Positions 31,824 to 40,492 of a stretch of DNA of 64,000 bases are shown here, one piece after another. The position numbers and the translations under genes were made by a program. The notes under the pieces were generated by a model. It saw nothing but the letters and a program-made list of their open reading frames with translations. It was not told the DNA's origin and did not search any database. The stretch comes from Pseudooceanicola marinus (GTDB lineage: Bacteria; Pseudomonadota; Alphaproteobacteria; Rhodobacterales; Rhodobacteraceae). Numbering within the stretch: the first letter of the stretch is position 1; each line of letters begins with the position of its first letter. The DNA lies in NCBI RefSeq assembly GCF_002786295.1, contig NZ_PGTC01000010.1, forward strand, positions 248,001 to 312,000, given 5' to 3'.

Positions 31824-31982
31824 ATGACGACCACCGCTCCCACCCGCGAAGAGCTGATCCGCGCCCAGGCCGCGCTGGATGCCCTGAACGTGGCCTACGA
31901 ATACTTCACCCCCGCCCCGCGCCTGGTCGTCTCGACCCCCGCCGAGGCGAAGGACTACGAGCCCTACACCGCCGCCGCCTGA
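31824..31982 (+). CDS. 52-residue protein, unknown function
   Basis: A short open frame with an AAGAGG ribosome site 7 bases before the ATG and Rhodobacterales-like codon use. The product (TREELIRAQAALDALNVAYEYF near the start) is predicted to be largely helical, with no Cys and no signal peptide. I do not recognise it. Confidence 0.55.
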   Translation: MTTTAPTREELIRAQAALDALNVAYEYFTPAPRLVVSTPAEAKDYEPYTAAA

Positions 31983-32075
31983 GCCTTCGGGTATCGCGGT
32001 GATGTGACAGCGCGCGGCGTCTCCCTCGGGGCCGCGCGCTTGTCTTTTCCGGGCCGCGGGTTCAGATCTCCCCCC

Positions 32076-32282
32076 ATGGTTCTTCTCATCCCCATCGGTT
32101 TCGCGATCTTCCTGATCTACATGTGGATCTGGGGTCCGTCGCCGACGAAATCCTGCCGCTGGCGCATGGATCGGTCCCGCGATCGCGACGGTCAGAGCTT
32201 CTACATCTGTCCCCTTTGCGGCGCCGAGCGGTTCACCGCCGATGGCAAGCCCCCCCGGATCTGCGCTCTGAAAGAGCCCTGA
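32076..32282 (+). CDS. 68-residue membrane-anchored protein with a Cys pair
   Basis: The N-terminal 17 residues are hydrophobic (MVLLIPIGFAIFLIYMW), followed by a basic stretch. A short C-terminal part has CPLCGAERFTADGKPPRIC, which could bind a metal with three Cys (a fourth Cys lies at residue 28). No strong ribosome site is seen before 32076; the frame is open upstream to 32004. Function unknown. Confidence 0.5.
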   Translation: MVLLIPIGFAIFLIYMWIWGPSPTKSCRWRMDRSRDRDGQSFYICPLCGAERFTADGKPPRICALKEP

Positions 32283-32596
32283 TCGGCCTCATGCGGCGAA
32301 AAATCGGGCCTCGTCAGACTCTTGCAAATTTGCTCAAATTTACAGGGGGTTGCGAAGGGTTCGCGACGCCGAAAATTTTTCGGATCGCGGCTAAAAATAC
32401 CTCTTGATCGAATCTTCGATTGGCCCGATATGCCCGGCCAAGACGCCAACGCACGCGCCTCTGTCGAAAGGGCAGCCTCTGGGTGACGGGTCATCGACCC
32501 TGGTCTCCTAGGCGAAACCTCTAGGGTTATGTAGCGACGGTAACGTCTCCCTTGGAACTGAGCGGTCATATATGGCCGGGTCTATTGGAGATGACC
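32283..32596 (+). promoter_or_regulatory. 314-nt leader region upstream of the decarboxylase
   Basis: An unusually AT-rich first part (32290-32410) suggests the promoter. The second part holds small hairpins: GGGTC-ATC-GACCC at 32488-32500, and CGGTCA-TATA-TGGCCG at 32563-32578, nine bases before the GGAG ribosome site. Alphaproteobacterial ornithine decarboxylase genes often carry a long structured leader (the speF motif, Rfam RF00518). Whether this belongs to that family cannot be decided by eye. Confidence 0.45.
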
Positions 32597-33775
32597 ATGA
32601 ACGCTTTCGTTGCCGATTTCTCGGCCCGCGCCTCCGTGCGCACTCAAAACCGTGTTGAAGCCTTCATCCGCCAGAACGATTTCGAGCGCCCCACGCTGGT
32701 GCTGGACATCGAGCGCGTGGACAGCCAGTACCGTGCCCTGGCCGAAGGCCTGGGTCGCGCCCGCATCCACTATGCCGTGAAGGCCAACCCGCAGCGCGAG
32801 ATCATCGAGCGCCTGGTGAACCTCGGTTCCGGCTTCGACGCCGCATCGCGCGCCGAGATCGAGCTGTGCCTGAGCCTGGGCGCCCATCCCGACCACATCT
32901 CCTTCGGCAACACCGTGAAGAAGCCGCGCGACATCGCGTTTGCCTACCACGCCGGTGTCACCCTCTTCGCCGCCGATGCGCCCGAAGAGCTGGAGAAGAT
33001 CGCCGAGCATGCGCCTGGCTCCGAGGTCTACATCCGCCTGATCGTCGATGCGTCGGAAGCCGACTGGCCGCTGTCGCGCAAGTTCGGCATCGCCCGCGAA
33101 GGCGCTGTTGCCCTGATGGACTATGCCGTCGAGCTGGGCCTGAAGCCCGTCGGCCTGTCCTTCCACGTCGGGTCTCAGACCAAGCGCGCCGAGATGTGGA
33201 TCACCACGCTCGACCAGGTGGCCTCCGTCTGGAATGCGGCCATCGCCGCCGGCCATGAGCTGACCCTGCTGAACATCGGCGGCGGTTTCCCGGCCTATTA
33301 CGGCGAAGAGATCCAGGGCCCGACCGCCTATGCGGCGCGCGTGATGGAACTGGTGACCGAACGTTTCGGCGACGTCCCCCACGTGATGGCAGAGCCGGGC
33401 CGCGGCCTGGTGGCCGAGGCCGGCGCCATCGCCGCCGAGGTGCTGCTGGTGTCGCGCAAGTCGGAAAACGACCTGCACCGCTGGGTCTACCTGGACATCG
33501 GCAAGTTCTCCGGCCTGGCCGAAACCATGGATGAGGCAATCCGCTACCAGTTCCTGACCGACCGCGACCACGAGGGCCACGGCCCCTGCATCCTGGCGGG
33601 CCCGTCCTGCGACTCGGCTGACGTGCTGTACGAAAAGCGCCCGGTCGATCTGCCGCTGGGTCTGCGCTCGGGCGACCGGTTCATCATCCGCAACTGCGGC
33701 GCCTATACCTCGACCTATGCCTCCATCGGCTTCAACGGCTTCCCGCCGCTGGACGTGGTTGTCCTGCAGGACTGA
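32597..33775 (+). CDS. Type III PLP-dependent ornithine/lysine decarboxylase
   Basis: Decarboxylates ornithine (putrescine synthesis) and possibly lysine. The 392-residue protein shows the alanine-racemase-fold decarboxylase motifs: PLP Lys in HYAVKANPQREI near residue 58, FHVGSQT near 189, LNIGGGFP near 223, EPGRGLVAEAG near 266, the active-site CDSADVLYEK near 338 and GAYTSTYASIGFNGF near 366. The ATG at 32597 lies 6 bases after GGAG; the ATG at 32591 is too close. Followed by a terminator. Confidence 0.9.
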   Translation: MNAFVADFSARASVRTQNRVEAFIRQNDFERPTLVLDIERVDSQYRALAEGLGRARIHYAVKANPQREIIERLVNLGSGFDAASRAEIELCLSLGAHPDHISFGNTVKKPRDIAFAYHAGVTLFAADAPEELEKIAEHAPGSEVYIRLIVDASEADWPLSRKFGIAREGAVALMDYAVELGLKPVGLSFHVGSQTKRAEMWITTLDQVASVWNAAIAAGHELTLLNIGGGFPAYYGEEIQGPTAYAARVMELVTERFGDVPHVMAEPGRGLVAEAGAIAAEVLLVSRKSENDLHRWVYLDIGKFSGLAETMDEAIRYQFLTDRDHEGHGPCILAGPSCDSADVLYEKRPVDLPLGLRSGDRFIIRNCGAYTSTYASIGFNGFPPLDVVVLQD

Positions 33776-33800
33776 TCCCTGCCAAATGTCATCTCCAGGG

Positions 33801-33828
33801 GAGGGGGTCGCCATCGGCGGCCCTCTTT
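33801..33828 (+). terminator. Terminator after the decarboxylase
   Basis: Arms GAGGGGGTCGCC and GGCGGCCCTC fold with an ATC loop and one G-U pair or bulge, followed by TTTCC, 25 bases after the stop codon. Confidence 0.65.
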
Positions 33829-33922
33829 CCGTTTGGGGGGCGGGGTGCGGCGCCTGTCGGATCCGTCGCGCCTCTTGCCCTCGGCGCGCGGCTGCGGTTC
33901 CTTGGCGCCAAAGGAGAGACCC

Positions 33923-34765
33923 ATGACCCAGCCTGCCGACGCCGAAGACCGCCGCGCCATTCCGCCGGTGATCTGCTATCCCACCGCCACCTTGCCGCGC
34001 CCGGATCTGGCGCTCTATCGTGCCGCCCTGGACGGGGCGGAGGTCACCGAAACCCATGTGGCCGCTCCGCGCGAGGCGGCGAGTTTCACCGTGCCGGCGG
34101 GGCATTTCTTCCGCATCCGGTCGGTCGAGGGGCCGCAGGTCGGGGATCTGAACCTGTGGAACGCCAATGACATCTCGGAGCGCTTCTATTCCGGCAAGAC
34201 CCGGGCGTTGCACGGCACTCATGTGACCACCGGCGAGCGTCTGTGGTCGTCCTTCCCCGGCTTCCGCCCCATGGCGACCATCGTGGAGGACAGCCTGGAC
34301 TGGTACGGGATCGACGCCTACGGCAGCTCCGTCCATGACGTGATCGGCACCCGCTGCGATCCCTACACGCACAACCTGCTGTCCGGCGGGCAGTATCATC
34401 ATTGCTGCCATTCCAACCTGACCCGGGCGCTGGCGCAGCACCTGGGCATGACGACGGCGGAGGCCGAGCCGCATGTGCATGACGTGCTGAACGTCTTCAT
34501 GTGCACCGGGTTCACCCGCGACACCGGGCAGTATTTCATGAAGGCCAGCCCGGTGCGGCCCGGCGACCAGCTGACCTTCTTCAGCGAGATCGACCTGCTG
34601 GGGGCGCTGTCGGCCTGCCCGGGCGGCGATTGTTCGGCCGAGCACAGCTCGGACGCGGCGCGCTGCTATCCGCTGGAGATCGACATCCTGGCGCCGGCCG
34701 AGGGCGCGTTGCAGGGATGGGAAAGCCCGGCGCGGTCTGGATATGACGGCAGCCACGGCATGTGA
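33923..34765 (+). CDS. DUF1989 (urea carboxylase-associated) family protein
   Basis: A 280-residue protein with family segments FTVPAGHFFRIRSVEGPQVGDLNLWN near 54-79 and YGIDAYGSSVHDVIGTRCDPYT near 130-151. A Cys/His-rich stretch (GQYHHCCHSNL) follows, then DVLNVFMCTGF near 190 and a late CPGGDCSAEH. Members are annotated as urea carboxylase-associated or aminomethyltransferase-like; the activity of this one is unknown. AAGGAGAG precedes the ATG. Its neighbour upstream is the ornithine decarboxylase, which hints at nitrogen or polyamine metabolism, but a terminator separates them. Confidence 0.8.
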   Translation: MTQPADAEDRRAIPPVICYPTATLPRPDLALYRAALDGAEVTETHVAAPREAASFTVPAGHFFRIRSVEGPQVGDLNLWNANDISERFYSGKTRALHGTHVTTGERLWSSFPGFRPMATIVEDSLDWYGIDAYGSSVHDVIGTRCDPYTHNLLSGGQYHHCCHSNLTRALAQHLGMTTAEAEPHVHDVLNVFMCTGFTRDTGQYFMKASPVRPGDQLTFFSEIDLLGALSACPGGDCSAEHSSDAARCYPLEIDILAPAEGALQGWESPARSGYDGSHGM

Positions 34766-34780
34766 GCGTCCGCTTTGGCC

Positions 34781-34803
34781 GGCCCCGGGGCAACCCCGGG
34801 GCC
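34781..34803. terminator. Hairpin between convergent genes
   Basis: A perfect 10-bp GC stem (GGCCCCGGGG / CCCCGGGGCC) with a CAA loop, placed between the DUF1989 and aldo/keto reductase stops. No T run, so it is a likely shared stop structure rather than a classic terminator. Confidence 0.5.
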
Positions 34804-34810
34804 CGCGCGT

Positions 34811-35803
34811 TCAGCAGTAGCGTTCGATGGAGACCGTCTGGTGATCGCCGTAGCGGTCGCCCCAGGCCCAGCCGACGGGCAGGATCTCGGCGATCTCGGC
34901 CATCTCCTGCGGTCCCAGTTCGATCCGGTCGGCGTCCAGCCATTCGCGCAGGTGCGCAGCGGTGCGGGTGCCGGGGATCGGGATCACGTGATCGCCCTGC
35001 GCCATGACCCAGGCCAGCGCCGTGCCGGCCACGGTCCAGCCCCGGGCACGGCACCAGGCGCGGAACTCTGCCACCTTGCCGAGGTTCTGGGAGAAGTTCG
35101 GCTCGGTGAAGCGCGGGTTGCTCAGGCGGAAGTCGCCCTCGCGCATGTCTTCGCGCCGCACGGAGGCTTCGCCGAACATGCCCCGTGCCACGGGCGAGAA
35201 GGCGACGAAGCTGGTGCCCAGCTCCGCGCAGGTCTGGATCAGCCCCAGTTCCGGCAGGCGGGTCCAGAGGGAATATTCATTTTGCACCGCCGCCACCGGC
35301 AGCACCGCATGGGCGCGGCGCAGGGTGTAGGGCGCGATCTCCGACAGCCCGTAGCTGCGGATCAGCCCCTCGTCGATCAGGCGGCCCATGGTCTCGGCCA
35401 CGTTCTCGATCGGGGTCTCCTGGTTGTGACGGTGGGCATAGAACAGATCGACGCTGTCCAGGCCGAGGCGGTCCAGCGACTGTTCCAGCTCGGCCCTCAG
35501 GTAGTCGTAGCTGTTGTCGATCCGCCGGTTCGGTCCCGGGATGATCGAGGCCTTGGTGGCGATGCGGATGCCGTCGGGTTTGCGGTCCGCCAGGTAGCGG
35601 CCCAGCACTGTCTCGCTGACCCCCATGCCGTAGATGTTGGCCGTGTCCCAGAAGGTGATCCCGGCCTCGACCGCGGCGTCGAGACAGGCGTGGGAGGTTT
35701 CCTCGTCGGTCGGCCCGAACATGCCGCCGAAGGACATGGCGCCGAAGGCCAGTTGCGGCACCATGATGCCGGTGCGGCCCAGTTCAACCTGTTTGAACGT
35801 CAT
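34811..35803 (-). CDS. Aldo/keto reductase
   Basis: A 330-residue NADPH-dependent oxidoreductase of the AKR superfamily. Visible are [21 protein letters not shown] near residues 51-71 with the catalytic Asp and Tyr, RIATKASI near 80, DLFYAHRHN near 118 with the His, and the C-terminal NADP segment [18 protein letters not shown] near 294. Substrate cannot be predicted. Its start overlaps the deoD stop by 4 bases. Confidence 0.88.
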   Translation of the reverse strand: MTFKQVELGRTGIMVPQLAFGAMSFGGMFGPTDEETSHACLDAAVEAGITFWDTANIYGMGVSETVLGRYLADRKPDGIRIATKASIIPGPNRRIDNSYDYLRAELEQSLDRLGLDSVDLFYAHRHNQETPIENVAETMGRLIDEGLIRSYGLSEIAPYTLRRAHAVLPVAAVQNEYSLWTRLPELGLIQTCAELGTSFVAFSPVARGMFGEASVRREDMREGDFRLSNPRFTEPNFSQNLGKVAEFRAWCRARGWTVAGTALAWVMAQGDHVIPIPGTRTAAHLREWLDADRIELGPQEMAEIAEILPVGWAWGDRYGDHQTVSIERYC

Positions 35804-36504
35804 GAGAATGCGGCCTCCAGGGCGATTTCGACCATGTCGCCGAAGCTGCGTTCGCGGTCTTCGGCGGGCAGGGCCTCGTGGGTGATGAGGTGGTCGGAGA
35901 CGGTCAGGACCGCCAGGGCGCGGGCGCCGTAGCGCGCCGCGAGGGTATAAAGCTCGGCCGCTTCCATCTCGACGCCCAGGATGCCATGGCGGGTCATCTG
36001 CTCGTTCAGGTCGGGGCGTTCGTCGTAGAAGACGTCCGAGGAATAGATGCCGCCGGCGTGCACGCCCACGCCCTTCGCCAGCGCGGCGTCATGGGCGGCG
36101 CGCAGCAGGTCGTAATCGGCGCAGGGGGCATAGTTCAGTTCCCTGAAGACGCCCGACGACGGGGTGGACATGGTCGAGGCGGTCATCGCCAGGATCACGT
36201 CGCGGATCTTCACCTTCTCCTGCATGCCGCCGCAGGAGCCGATGCGGATCAGGGTCTTCGCGCCGAAATCGCGGATCAGCTCGTTGGCGTAGATCGACAG
36301 GGACGGCATGCCCATGCCGGATCCGTGGATCGTCACCCGGTGGCCGCGCCAGGTGCCGGTGAAGCCCAGCATGCCGCGCACCTCGTTCACCAGTTCGGCG
36401 CCCTCCAGGAAGGTTTCGGCGGCCCAGCGGGCCCTATAGGGGTCCCCGGGCATCAGCACGGTTTCGGCGATCTGGCCCGGTTGGGCCCCGATATGTACGG
36501 TCAT
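35800..36504 (-). CDS. deoD: Purine-nucleoside phosphorylase (DeoD type)
   Basis: Phosphorolysis of purine nucleosides in salvage. The 234-residue protein fits the hexameric DeoD class: [22 protein letters not shown] near 4-25, [16 protein letters not shown] near 66, IRIGSCGG near 88, and the ribose/base site [13 protein letters not shown] near 181. It forms a two-gene unit with the aldo/keto reductase. Confidence 0.93.
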   Translation of the reverse strand: MTVHIGAQPGQIAETVLMPGDPYRARWAAETFLEGAELVNEVRGMLGFTGTWRGHRVTIHGSGMGMPSLSIYANELIRDFGAKTLIRIGSCGGMQEKVKIRDVILAMTASTMSTPSSGVFRELNYAPCADYDLLRAAHDAALAKGVGVHAGGIYSSDVFYDERPDLNEQMTRHGILGVEMEAAELYTLAARYGARALAVLTVSDHLITHEALPAEDRERSFGDMVEIALEAAFS

Positions 36505-36622
36505 GGCGTGTCCTTGTTCCTGGCGCCGGCGAGGGGCGCGCGCGTCGGCGCCAGACTAAGCACTGCGCCGGCGAGGGCAAGGTGGGGCGAGGGCAAGGTG
36601 GGTGCGGGCCCTGGAGGAGGCG

Positions 36623-37663
36623 TCAGGGCACGAAAAGTGTGCCGTAGCCCAGGTTCCGTTCGGGGGTCGGCACGGTCACGGTGACCGGGGGCCGGCGCCC
36701 GCCGGGGCCGTAGACCTCGTAAGGGGTCAGCGGGTCATAGCTGGTCGGCCCGCAATCCAGCCGCTCGATCCCCTGGGCTTCGGGGCGGATGCGGCAGTCG
36801 GAGGCCGGGCGCAGCGCCCCGATCGGCGCTGAGGCTGAGGCGCCGGGGTGAGGGATCGCCCGGGTGTAGGTCATCGACAGGCGCGGCACGGCGGCCTCGC
36901 CCGGGGTGTAGCGCGCGCCGAGTCTCGCCTCCAGTGCGCTGCCCGGCGGCAGGTAGCGCGTCATGCGGCCCTTCAGCGACAGGGTGCCGATGCCGCGCGC
37001 ATCGCGTTCCGAGGTCGCGGCGTAGTGGAAGAGGCTGAGGCGGCCGCCCAGTTCCAGCCCGGTACCGAGGCTGCGCGTCCAGTCGAGGTAGCCGTCGAGG
37101 CCCGCGCGGGGCACGTTCGTCCCCGAGAGGGTCTGGCGGGAGGCATAGTCCGCGAAGGGCAGGTAGAGGTTGGAGCCGAAACGCAGGCGCGAGCCCTGCA
37201 GGGCCCAGCTCGTGGCCTGTTCATACTCCACACCGAGGCTGGCCTGGCCCATCAGCCGGTTGCGCCCGGGCGGGGCGCCCAGGTCGAGGTAGGAATTGAT
37301 GCCCCAGACCTGGCCGCCCGGCAGAACGCTGCGCCAGGCCCGGCCCCAGGAAAAGCGCAGGGTCTGGTCCTGCCGGTTGCCGGTCAGGGAAAACCGCAGC
37401 GCGTCGAAGCGTCCGCGCCGGTCGGTCACCACGGAAGGGGTGAAGAGGCCGAAGCTCAGCTCGGCCCAGTTGTCGCGGGCGGCCAGCCCGTAGGAGCCGG
37501 AGGCGGCATAGGACACGGCCCCGGGGCGCAGCAGGCTGGTGGCGGGGTTGGCCTGGGCCGTGGGGATGGGACGGGACAACAGGACGAAGATCAGCATCCC
37601 GCTGACAGCGATGCGCCAGGGAGAGGACAGGCGGGCGGGCAGGGGAGAATACCGACCGGTCAT
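36623..37663 (-). CDS. Predicted outer-membrane beta-barrel protein (inverse-autotransporter-like)
   Basis: A 346-residue protein if started at 37663, with a signal-peptide-like N-terminus (residues 18-40). Next comes a series of alternating strands such as GLAARDNWAELSFGLFTP, RFDALRFSLTG and QTLRFSWGRAW, and glycine-turn patterns like those of intimin/invasin translocation barrels (INSYLDLGAPPGRNRLMGQASLGVEYEQ). No passenger domain follows; the last 60 residues are Pro-rich. The start has no clear ribosome site and the frame extends to 37723. Family assignment is by pattern only. Confidence 0.5.
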   Translation of the reverse strand: MTGRYSPLPARLSSPWRIAVSGMLIFVLLSRPIPTAQANPATSLLRPGAVSYAASGSYGLAARDNWAELSFGLFTPSVVTDRRGRFDALRFSLTGNRQDQTLRFSWGRAWRSVLPGGQVWGINSYLDLGAPPGRNRLMGQASLGVEYEQATSWALQGSRLRFGSNLYLPFADYASRQTLSGTNVPRAGLDGYLDWTRSLGTGLELGGRLSLFHYAATSERDARGIGTLSLKGRMTRYLPPGSALEARLGARYTPGEAAVPRLSMTYTRAIPHPGASASAPIGALRPASDCRIRPEAQGIERLDCGPTSYDPLTPYEVYGPGGRRPPVTVTVPTPERNLGYGTLFVP

Positions 37664-37770
37664 GGGGGTAAAATGCGAGTCTTGCGCGCGGGTTCCACTC
37701 ACGCCCGCGTGGGTGGGGCGCATGGGCGGCGGCTCGCCGGCCCGGGGCTGCAGATGCCGGAGATGTCAGC

Positions 37771-38064
37771 TCAGCGGCGGATCCCGAAGCCGATCAGCGT
37801 ATCGTCCGGCGCGGCCTCCGTGCTGTTCACGGCGCTGACCCGGGCGGCTGTCGGCCCATCCTGCGCGGCCCGGATCAGGGCGGCAACGGCCTCTTCCGGG
37901 CCCTGGACCAGGGCTGTGACACTGCCGTCGGCCTCGTTCTGCACCCAACCGGACAGGCCGAGGCTGCGGGCGCGGTCCTGCGTCCAGGCGCGATAGCTGA
38001 CACCCTGAACGCGGCCGGTAATGCGCAGGTGGTGGGCGACATCTGGGGACGTGTTGTCGGACAT
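37771..38064 (-). CDS. acyP: Acylphosphatase
   Basis: Hydrolyses acyl phosphates. The 97-residue protein has the phosphate-binding GRVQGVSYRAW loop at 17-27 with the catalytic Arg, and the catalytic Asn in LSGWVQNEADGSV near 37-49. Length is typical. It follows ecm on the same strand after 52 bp that include a strong hairpin and a GAGAGGAG ribosome site. Confidence 0.92.
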   Translation of the reverse strand: MSDNTSPDVAHHLRITGRVQGVSYRAWTQDRARSLGLSGWVQNEADGSVTALVQGPEEAVAALIRAAQDGPTAARVSAVNSTEAAPDDTLIGFGIRR

Positions 38065-38076
38065 ATGGACTCCTCT

Positions 38077-38108
38077 CCCGCCCAGCCTGACACGCGCGGC
38101 TGGGCGGG
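38077..38108 (-). terminator. Hairpin between ecm and acyP
   Basis: A perfect 11-bp GC stem (CCCGCCCAGCC / GGCTGGGCGGG) with a 10-base loop begins 8 bases after the ecm stop. There is no T run on the minus strand, and the acyP ribosome site abuts it, so it could limit read-through or protect the ecm mRNA end. Confidence 0.45.
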
Positions 38109-38116
38109 AAAAGGGA

Positions 38117-40096
38117 TCAGGCGGCGGCCTCGTCCGGAGTCGCCAGGGTCACCACGTCCTGCATGATGGTGTTCAGGGCGAAATCCTTCGGCGTGTAGAT
38201 CCGCGCCACCCCCATCTCGCGCAGCCGTGCCGCGTCGGCCTCGGGGATGATGCCGCCGAGGATCAGGGGCACATGGCCGAGGCCCTCGTCCCGCATGCGC
38301 CGCAGCACCTCTTCCACCAGGGGCATGTGGCTGCCCGATAGGATCGACAGGCCCAAAACATGCACCTCTTCCTCGCCGGCGCGGGCGACGATTTCCTCCG
38401 GCGTCAGGCGGATGCCCTCATAGTGGATGGCCATGCCGCAGTCGCGGGCGCGGCAGGCGATCTGTTCGGCGCCGTTGGAGTGGCCGTCGAGGCCGGGCTT
38501 GCCGATCATGAAGGTCAGGCGGCGCCCCAGTCGGGCTGAGACGGCATCGACCGCGCCGCGCAGCTCTTCCAGCCCCTGGGCCCGGTTCGACACGCCCGCG
38601 GCGACGCCCGTGGGGCCGCGGTACTGGCCATGCACCTGGCGCATCGCCTCGGCCCATTCGCCTGTGGTCACACCGGCCTTGGCGGCGATGATCGAGGCGG
38701 GCATGATGTTGTCGCCCGCGCGGGCCGCTTCGCGCAGCCCATCGAGGGCTGCCCGAACCGCGCCCTCGTCGCGCGCCGCCCGCCATTGGTCGAGGCGATC
38801 CACTTGGTCGGCCTCCACGGCCGGGTCCACGGTCATGATGCCGCCGTCCTCGCCCACCAGGGGCGAGGGTTCTGCCTCGGTCCAGCGGTTGACGCCCACG
38901 ACCACGGTTTCCTCGCGCTCGATCCGGCCGACGCGGTCGGCGTTGCTCTCCACCAGGCGGGATTTCATGTAGTCGATCGAGCCGATGGCCCCGCCCATGC
39001 CGTCGAGGACCTTCAGCTCCTCCCGCGCGCCCTCTTTCAGCGCCGCGACCTTGGCATCAATCGCCGGGTTGCCGTCGAACAGGTCGCCATATTCCAGCAA
39101 ATCGGTCTCATAGGCCAGGATCTGCTGCATACGAAGGGACCACTGCTGATCCCAGGGGCGCGGCAAGCCGAGCGCCTCGTTCCAGGCGGGCAATTGCACG
39201 GCGCGGGCGCGGGCCTTCTTGCTGAGGGTCACCGCCAGCATCTCGATCAGGATGCGGTAGACGTTGTTTTCAGGCTGCTGTTCCGTCAGGCCGAGCGAGT
39301 TCACCTGCACCCCGTAGCGGAAACGGCGAAACTTGGCATCCTCCACCCCGTAGCGGTCGCGACAGATCTCGTCCCACAGATCGACGAAGGCGCGCATCTT
39401 GCACATCTCGGTGACGAAGCGGATGCCGGCGTTGACGAAGAAGCTGATGCGCCCGACCACACGGGGGAAATCCTCCTCGGGCACGCGCGGGCGCAGGGCG
39501 TCCAGCACGGCGATGCCGGTGGCCAGGGCATAGGCCAGTTCCTGCTGCGGCGTCGCGCCGGCCTCTTGCAGGTGGTAGGAACAGACGTTCATCGGGTTCC
39601 ACTTGGGAACCTCTTGGTAACAATATTCCGCCACATCCGCGATCATCCGCAGCGACGGTTCCGGCGGGCAGATATAGGTGCCCCGGCTGAGGTATTCCTT
39701 GATCAGGTCGTTCTGGACCGTGCCTTGCAGGACGCTGCGATCCGCCCCCTGTTCTTCTGCCACGGCGATGTACAGCGACAGGAGCCAGGGCGCCGTGGCG
39801 TTGATCGTCATCGAGGTGTTCATCTCGGCCAGGGGGATCTGGTCGAAGAGCGTGCGCATGTCGCCCAGGTGGCAGATCGGCACGCCGACCTTGCCCACCT
39901 CGCCGCGCGCCAGCACGTGGTCGCTGTCGTAGCCCGTTTGCGTCGGCAGGTCGAAGGCCACCGAAAGCCCCGTCTGCCCCTTCTTCAGGTTCGACCGGTA
40001 GAGCGCGTTGGACGCCTGGGCCGTGGAGTGCCCCGAATAGGTGCGGAACAGCCAGGGCCGGTCCTTGGCCGGTTGGGTCTGGGTCTGGTCGGTCAT
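38117..40096 (-). CDS. ecm: Ethylmalonyl-CoA mutase (MeaA)
   Basis: B12-dependent conversion of ethylmalonyl-CoA to methylsuccinyl-CoA, the defining mutase of the ethylmalonyl-CoA pathway. The 659-residue protein begins after a GGGGAGG site at 40096. The N-terminal half is the mutase barrel (FRTYSGHSTAQASNALYR, LSVAFDLPTQTGYDSDH, NTSMTINATAPWLLSLY). The C-terminal 130 residues are the cobalamin domain with GKPGLDGHSNGAEQIA, giving the D-x-H-x-x-G cobalt ligand. The single-chain length and the divergent ccr gene distinguish it from methylmalonyl-CoA mutase. Confidence 0.92.
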   Translation of the reverse strand: MTDQTQTQPAKDRPWLFRTYSGHSTAQASNALYRSNLKKGQTGLSVAFDLPTQTGYDSDHVLARGEVGKVGVPICHLGDMRTLFDQIPLAEMNTSMTINATAPWLLSLYIAVAEEQGADRSVLQGTVQNDLIKEYLSRGTYICPPEPSLRMIADVAEYCYQEVPKWNPMNVCSYHLQEAGATPQQELAYALATGIAVLDALRPRVPEEDFPRVVGRISFFVNAGIRFVTEMCKMRAFVDLWDEICRDRYGVEDAKFRRFRYGVQVNSLGLTEQQPENNVYRILIEMLAVTLSKKARARAVQLPAWNEALGLPRPWDQQWSLRMQQILAYETDLLEYGDLFDGNPAIDAKVAALKEGAREELKVLDGMGGAIGSIDYMKSRLVESNADRVGRIEREETVVVGVNRWTEAEPSPLVGEDGGIMTVDPAVEADQVDRLDQWRAARDEGAVRAALDGLREAARAGDNIMPASIIAAKAGVTTGEWAEAMRQVHGQYRGPTGVAAGVSNRAQGLEELRGAVDAVSARLGRRLTFMIGKPGLDGHSNGAEQIACRARDCGMAIHYEGIRLTPEEIVARAGEEEVHVLGLSILSGSHMPLVEEVLRRMRDEGLGHVPLILGGIIPEADAARLREMGVARIYTPKDFALNTIMQDVVTLATPDEAAA

Positions 40097-40492
40097 CTGG
40101 GCCTCCCCCTCTGCGCGCCGCCCGGGTGGGGCGGAATTTTGCAAGCAATTAAATTACTTCATGCGACAGATATTCGAAATAATGTGGCCATGTCAATTCG
40201 CCGCGACGCAGCGTCTCTCGCGCGTCGCGCGTCAGTCACGCGGCCCTGCAGCGGGCGGGTGTCCCTTGCGTGGTGCACCAGAGCCGTTTCCATCTGCGCC
40301 GAGTGGACCAGGGCCCGGGACCAGTCGTGAAAGGGCATTGGCCTGGCAGAGTGTTCCGGGCGCAATAATCGTATGAGACACAAAATTACCCAAACGCAGC
40401 GTCAGGCATTGCAAAGTTGCGCGACGAAATGTATCCCTCCCTTACACCCCGCGATTCTGCATTGCGGCAAAAGGTATGGAGGAGGCCCCGTG
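40097..40492. promoter_or_regulatory. Divergent ecm/ccr promoter region
   Basis: 396 bp without a gene between divergent starts. Features seen: an AT-rich stretch at 40140-40190, a perfect dyad GACGC-A-GCGTC at 40205-40215, and two TGC-rich elements near ccr (TTGCAAAGTTGCGC at 40409-40422 and CTGCATTGCGGCAA at 40457-40470). TGC-rich sites are known targets of the polyhydroxybutyrate regulator PhaR in Paracoccus and Rhodobacter; a link here is only a suggestion. Confidence 0.5.

Noticed and set aside
34985-34996. GATCACGTGATC palindrome inside the aldo/keto reductase gene
   Set aside because: It resembles the suc/sdh motif only in reversed half-sites (ATCACGTGAT rather than GTGATCAC) and is within coding sequence.
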